Below, piece after piece: positions 7,204 to 9,577 of a stretch of DNA of 9,577 nt. The notes beneath the pieces are model-generated. The model saw only the letters and a list, made by a program, of their open reading frames with translations, was not told the origin of the DNA and ran no database searches. The translations under genes and the position numbers were made by a program. Where the stretch lies: positions 1 to 9,577 of the forward strand of contig DUVT01000053.1 in the NCBI GenBank assembly GCA_012840905.1. Direction: 5' to 3'. The first letter of the stretch is position 1. Each line of letters begins with the position of its first letter. Origin of the DNA: Acholeplasmataceae bacterium (GTDB lineage Bacteria > Bacillota_I > Bacilli_A > ML615J-28 > CAG-698).

Positions 7204-7986
7204 CTATTTTTTATAACTCCTAAGTGCCTTTGCATTAACTTTTAAGTCTTCTACATCTTTAAAAATAATCTCTAAACAGTATAGTTCTTGATAATTTATT
7301 TCTTCCATCAAGTTAATAAACTTTTCAAAATCGATATTGCCACTTTCAAATGGTGCGTGTTGATCTTTCGTGCCATCATTATCATTTAAGTGTAGATGCA
7401 TAAGATGATCTACTAAAGTATTTACATAATCAGCTATTTCATATTCACTTACATTTGCATGGCCAGTATCTAAAATGAATTTCAAATTATCTAAATTAAC
7501 CTCATTTATAATTTCTAAAATCTCTTTAGGACTATACCCCAACTCGCCACTACCAGGCATATTTTCGATCATCACAAACATACCATATTTTTTCGCATAA
7601 TTACACAGATCAGTTAAGACCTTTACAATATGATTTATAAAAATAGTTCGATCAATCTCCTTATTTACTCTACCTAAATGTAGGGTCAACTTTTTTACAG
7701 CAAACAAATTAGCATAACTAATTGCTTCTTTTAATAAATTTAGTGATTCACCGTAGTTTTCTAAATCACATATATTTGCATCTTCACCATATGGTAAATG
7801 CATTACAAACTCAAGATTTGGAAATTCTTGTTTTATGCTATTTATTCCTTCCGTATAATCAACTCTTTTATCAGCTTTCGGATAGAAAATTTCCACACCT
7901 TGATACATACCTAACTCTAATACTTCTTTAAAACTATTAATTTCTTCTTTTGTTCTTAGGGGGTTAATTGTAAATGCTAATTTCAT
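7204..7986 (-). CDS. Xylose isomerase-like TIM-barrel protein (sugar phosphate isomerase/epimerase or endonuclease IV superfamily)
   Basis: A 260-residue protein covering a complete AP-endonuclease-2/xylose-isomerase-like TIM barrel. Probable metal ligands at barrel strand ends are H63 (MHLPYG), H103 (LHLG), E141 (ENMPG), D173 and H176 (DTGHAN), H199 (HLHLNDND), D208 and H210 (DQH), and E239 (CLEI). The segment DQHAPFESGNIDF resembles the loop of IolE/IolI-type sugar isomerases. Members either isomerise or epimerise sugars with one divalent metal or, in endonuclease IV, cleave DNA at abasic sites with three zincs. Its length and short loops favour a small sugar isomerase/epimerase; no DNA-recognition inserts are evident. 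No sugar-transport or kinase genes are nearby to name a substrate. The ATG at 7986 follows AAGGAG at six bases, with an extended -10 promoter just upstream. There is no terminator before the DegV gene, so the two may be partly co-transcribed. Confidence 0.88.
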   Translation of the reverse strand: MKLAFTINPLRTKEEINSFKEVLELGMYQGVEIFYPKADKRVDYTEGINSIKQEFPNLEFVMHLPYGEDANICDLENYGESLNLLKEAISYANLFAVKKLTLHLGRVNKEIDRTIFINHIVKVLTDLCNYAKKYGMFVMIENMPGSGELGYSPKEILEIINEVNLDNLKFILDTGHANVSEYEIADYVNTLVDHLMHLHLNDNDGTKDQHAPFESGNIDFEKFINLMEEINYQELYCLEIIFKDVEDLKVNAKALRSYKK

Positions 7987-8006
7987 ATCTATCTCCTTAT
8001 ATATTA

Positions 8007-8015
8007 ATTATAACA
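8007..8015 (-). promoter_or_regulatory. Extended -10 promoter element of the TIM-barrel gene
   Basis: The minus strand reads TGTTATAAT (8015-8007), a perfect TGnTATAAT extended -10. No good -35 lies at the expected distance; only T-rich sequence such as TTATTT is found, as is tolerated by extended -10 promoters. Transcription would start near 8000. The AAGGAG ribosome site at 7998-7993 would then lie almost at the 5' end of the message. It sits just downstream of the terminator of the previous unit. Confidence 0.65.
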
Positions 8016-8044
8016 TATAAAAACTATACAAATAAATAAAAATT

Positions 8045-8073
8045 AAAAAAGTAGATTTGAATAAAATCTACTT
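8045..8073 (-). terminator. Intrinsic terminator after the nucleotidyltransferase unit
   Basis: A ten-base perfect stem (8049-8058 with 8064-8073, core GTAGATTT/AAATCTAC) encloses a five-base loop. On the minus strand it is followed by a U tract from the six A at 8045-8050. It lies about 95 bases after the nucleotidyltransferase stop, and the possible micro-ORF fits between the two. On the plus strand there is no U run, so it works in one direction. Confidence 0.85.
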
Positions 8074-8099
8074 CTACAAACAACAATTTATTTTAAAAT

Positions 8100-8165
8100 T
8101 CAACTAATGATGTTTTCTCTTTTATCTACAACACTAACTGCTACTATTTTGATTATTATATCCAT
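8100..8165 (-). CDS. Possible 21-residue micro-ORF downstream of the nucleotidyltransferase
   Basis: An ATG at 8165 lies two bases after the TAA of the nucleotidyltransferase gene and ends at a TGA (8100-8102). An AAGGA sequence inside the last codons of the upstream gene sits about six bases before it, a proper ribosome-site distance. The peptide begins with a hydrophobic run (MDIIIKIVAVSVV) and ends with a charged tail (DKRENIIS). It lies on the same transcript, before the terminator at 8045-8073. I recognise no family. It could be a genuine small membrane-associated peptide, the remnant of a decayed gene, or chance; a 22-codon frame is short enough to arise by accident. The ribosome site and position are the only support. 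Confidence 0.3.
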   Translation of the reverse strand: MDIIIKIVAVSVVDKRENIIS

Positions 8166-8167
8166 AA

Positions 8168-9346
8168 TTAATCCTTTTTAATTCCAACTTTATTATGTAC
8201 TTCTTTAACTTTTTCTACTTTATTTTTATCTATATTTTTTAAATCTTTATAGACAGATTTAACTGTTTTAGTTCTTTTAAAAAGAATTTTCATTAGTCTA
8301 ATCGCCCAATAAATAGGTAGTAAAAATGGTAAGTATTTTAAAACTGGAAAGATTATTTTCATATCTTTATAAGGAAGAAAAGTTTTTTTAAAAATATATC
8401 TTAATTTTCCTGAACTAAGAGAATCACTCTCTTCTCCCATAAATCCATTAACTATCACTGAATTTGTAGTAATTCCATAAGTTCCACTGCCAATAATAAA
8501 TTCACTTATTAAATCTAAATCCTCACTAACTTCTCCATCACCAAACCAATAATATGCTAATCTTTTTATGTTTTCAGAAAACTGACTTAATTGTAATTTA
8601 GAAAACTCTTCATTAATGTATTTCCAGTTAAGTTCACGTTTATGTTCTAAATATATATAAATATCAATAATAGATCTTATACCTGTTCCACCATTTGCGA
8701 AATGTTTTGCAAGATGAGCAACTAAATAAATATAATAATCTTCATCAGTTAAATAATACTCATAGTTTTTATTGTCACTCTTAATTAACTTACTCCAAAT
8801 ATTTTGATAATACTTAGCAAATTCGTATTTTTCATCGATCATATTACGATGCATCTCAATATTCATAAATGGTCTTTTATAATACACATCGTGATTGCCA
8901 CCTATTTTATTCACTTTATAATTTAGTGATTTCATCACTGCTTTTACTTTTTTCAACATCCCTTTTTCGACTAATATGTCTATATCAGCCATCGAACGTA
9001 GATAAGTTGCAGGATACATTTTTTTAATGATAACACCTTTTAAAAACATATGTTTTATATTATTTTTTTCTAGAGCAGTAGCTATTGCAGTTTTTTCTAC
9101 ATCTTGTGTTGCTTCTTTATATATATTAATAGTATTTATTTTTTCTAGTTGTTTTAATATATCACTTGGAATACTAATCTCATTTTTTATTATCCCTCTA
9201 TAAAGCAAACTTTCTACACTATGAAACTTTGCAAGTTTAAAAAGCATATTATAATCAATCTCATCTTCAAGTTGATGAAGTTTTATATTATTAATTACTG
9301 AGCTAATAATTTTTATTAAATGTTTGCCTTCCTTATAAATTCCCAT
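8168..9346 (-). CDS. Nucleotidyltransferase family protein (NTP_transf_5-like)
   Basis: The chosen start (ATG at 9346) gives 392 residues. It has AGGA six bases upstream, whereas the first in-frame ATG at 9364 (six residues longer, with a stop codon directly before it) has no ribosome site. The family's core appears as FLKG (101-104), then RSMADIDILVE (117-127) with the catalytic acidic pair D121 and D123, and a likely third acid in MNIEMHR (E164). The C-terminal third has the family's PYKDMKIIFPVLKYLPFLLP motif region, shown here as PYKDMK and LPFLLP, a hydrophobic stretch likely to touch the membrane, then a lysine-rich tail. These proteins belong to the polymerase-beta-type nucleotidyltransferase fold. 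From memory, relatives occur near surface polysaccharide and lasso-peptide genes, but the reaction is generally not known. The gene looks more AT-rich than its neighbours in sampled stretches. It is transcribed alone or with the micro-ORF that follows. Confidence 0.87.
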   Translation of the reverse strand: MGIYKEGKHLIKIISSVINNIKLHQLEDEIDYNMLFKLAKFHSVESLLYRGIIKNEISIPSDILKQLEKINTINIYKEATQDVEKTAIATALEKNNIKHMFLKGVIIKKMYPATYLRSMADIDILVEKGMLKKVKAVMKSLNYKVNKIGGNHDVYYKRPFMNIEMHRNMIDEKYEFAKYYQNIWSKLIKSDNKNYEYYLTDEDYYIYLVAHLAKHFANGGTGIRSIIDIYIYLEHKRELNWKYINEEFSKLQLSQFSENIKRLAYYWFGDGEVSEDLDLISEFIIGSGTYGITTNSVIVNGFMGEESDSLSSGKLRYIFKKTFLPYKDMKIIFPVLKYLPFLLPIYWAIRLMKILFKRTKTVKSVYKDLKNIDKNKVEKVKEVHNKVGIKKD

Positions 9347-9352
9347 ATTTAT

Positions 9353-9356
9353 TCCT
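9353..9356 (-). promoter_or_regulatory. Ribosome binding site that decides the nucleotidyltransferase start
   Basis: AGGA (in GTAGGAATAAAT on the minus strand) lies six bases before the ATG at 9346. The longer ATG at 9364 is preceded only by AT-rich sequence with no Shine-Dalgarno match, so 9346 is preferred. Confidence 0.7.
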
Positions 9357-9446
9357 ACTCTCATTTATCAATTATTAATATTGCATCTTATTTTCTAGAG
9401 TTTTCAGTTTCAAAATATCTTTTTTATCATTCGAATCACTTTTTAA

Positions 9447-9475
9447 ATTTTACCACAATTTAGATATAAAGTAAA
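9447..9475 (-). promoter_or_regulatory. Promoter for the nucleotidyltransferase gene
   Basis: On the minus strand, TTTACT (9475-9470) is separated by 17 bases from TAAAAT (9452-9447), with an extended TG (9455-9454) one base before the -10. This predicts a start near 9440 and a leader of about 95 bases to the ATG at 9346. No convincing hairpin or riboswitch was seen in that leader. Confidence 0.6.
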
Positions 9476-9564
9476 TGTATCCTTCGTTTATAAAATAAGT
9501 AGTAAAATCCTTTTTATAGTTAATTGAAACAAATTTATAAATTTATTTTAATTTATTTTAATAT

Positions 9565-9577
9565 AAAAAAGTAGTAG
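9565..9577 (-). terminator. Possible downstream half of a terminator, cut by the window edge
   Basis: The right edge reads six A followed by GTAGTAG, so the minus strand ends CTACTAC then six T. This resembles the terminator at 8045-8073, where six A precede GTAGATTT. It may be the 3' arm and U tract ending a minus-strand gene to the right. The other arm is outside the window, so this cannot be confirmed. Confidence 0.35.

Noticed and set aside
5288..7904. A 17-base repeat (AATTTCCACACCTTGAT) at 5288-5304 and 7888-7904
   Set aside because: Both copies encode QGVEI in unrelated genes; chance codon agreement, not a mobile or regulatory repeat.
7722..7931. Plus-strand open frame of 69 codons inside the TIM-barrel gene
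   Set aside because: Antisense shadow without its own signals.
8155..8160. TATAAT on the minus strand just after the nucleotidyltransferase stop, as a promoter for the micro-ORF or TIM-barrel gene
   Set aside because: No -35 at a proper distance, it lies inside the micro-ORF, and the terminator at 8045-8073 follows directly.
9541..9560. Two tandem copies of ATTTATTTTA
   Set aside because: Only two units in very AT-rich intergenic DNA; too simple to call an iteron or origin.

Overview
The window comes from a low-GC bacterium that uses the standard stop code. UGG encodes Trp and UGA is a real stop (the U32 gene ends in TGA), so this is not a Mycoplasma/Spiroplasma-type code. Very AT-rich DNA, AGGAGG-type ribosome sites, sigma-A-like promoters, a DegV protein and a secreted protein with 'atrophied' bacterial Ig-like repeats together suggest a Bacilli/Mollicutes-border lineage such as Izemoplasmatales, Acholeplasmatales or Haloplasma relatives. 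That placement is inference, made without any database search. All recognisable genes lie on the minus strand, so transcription runs from high to low coordinates. No tRNA, rRNA, CRISPR array, IS element or phage gene is visible.

Reading in the direction of transcription: the right edge (9365-9577) is an AT-rich intergenic region. It holds what may be the tail of a terminator for an off-window gene and a good extended -10 promoter. The promoter drives an NTP_transf_5-family nucleotidyltransferase (best start at 9346, not 9364), followed three bases later by a possible 21-codon micro-ORF and a clear terminator (8045-8073). Next come a xylose-isomerase/endonuclease-IV-like TIM-barrel gene with its own extended -10 promoter, then a DegV (fatty-acid-binding) gene with a near-consensus TTGAGA-17-TATAAT promoter. 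A hairpin terminator (6229-6272) follows.

The left two thirds (6202 to 1) is a tightly packed four-gene operon: a U32 'peptidase' with a DUF3656 domain (RlhA-like RNA hydroxylation family), a condensation/alcohol-acetyltransferase-like acyltransferase, a zinc-ribbon membrane protein (DUF6320-like), and a secreted or membrane-anchored metallo-beta-lactamase protein that runs off the left edge. Junctions are a 4-base ATGA overlap, a 1-base gap and an 8-base gap, which points to translational coupling.

The biology is mostly housekeeping or accessory: RNA modification, acyl transfer at the membrane, fatty-acid handling and extracellular hydrolysis. The points most worth a second look are the extracellular ComEC-like hydrolase fused to Ig-like modules, its operon with the acyltransferase/zinc-ribbon pair, loss of the C-terminal cysteines in the U32 protein, the complete endonuclease-IV-like ligand set in the TIM barrel, and the micro-ORF behind the nucleotidyltransferase.
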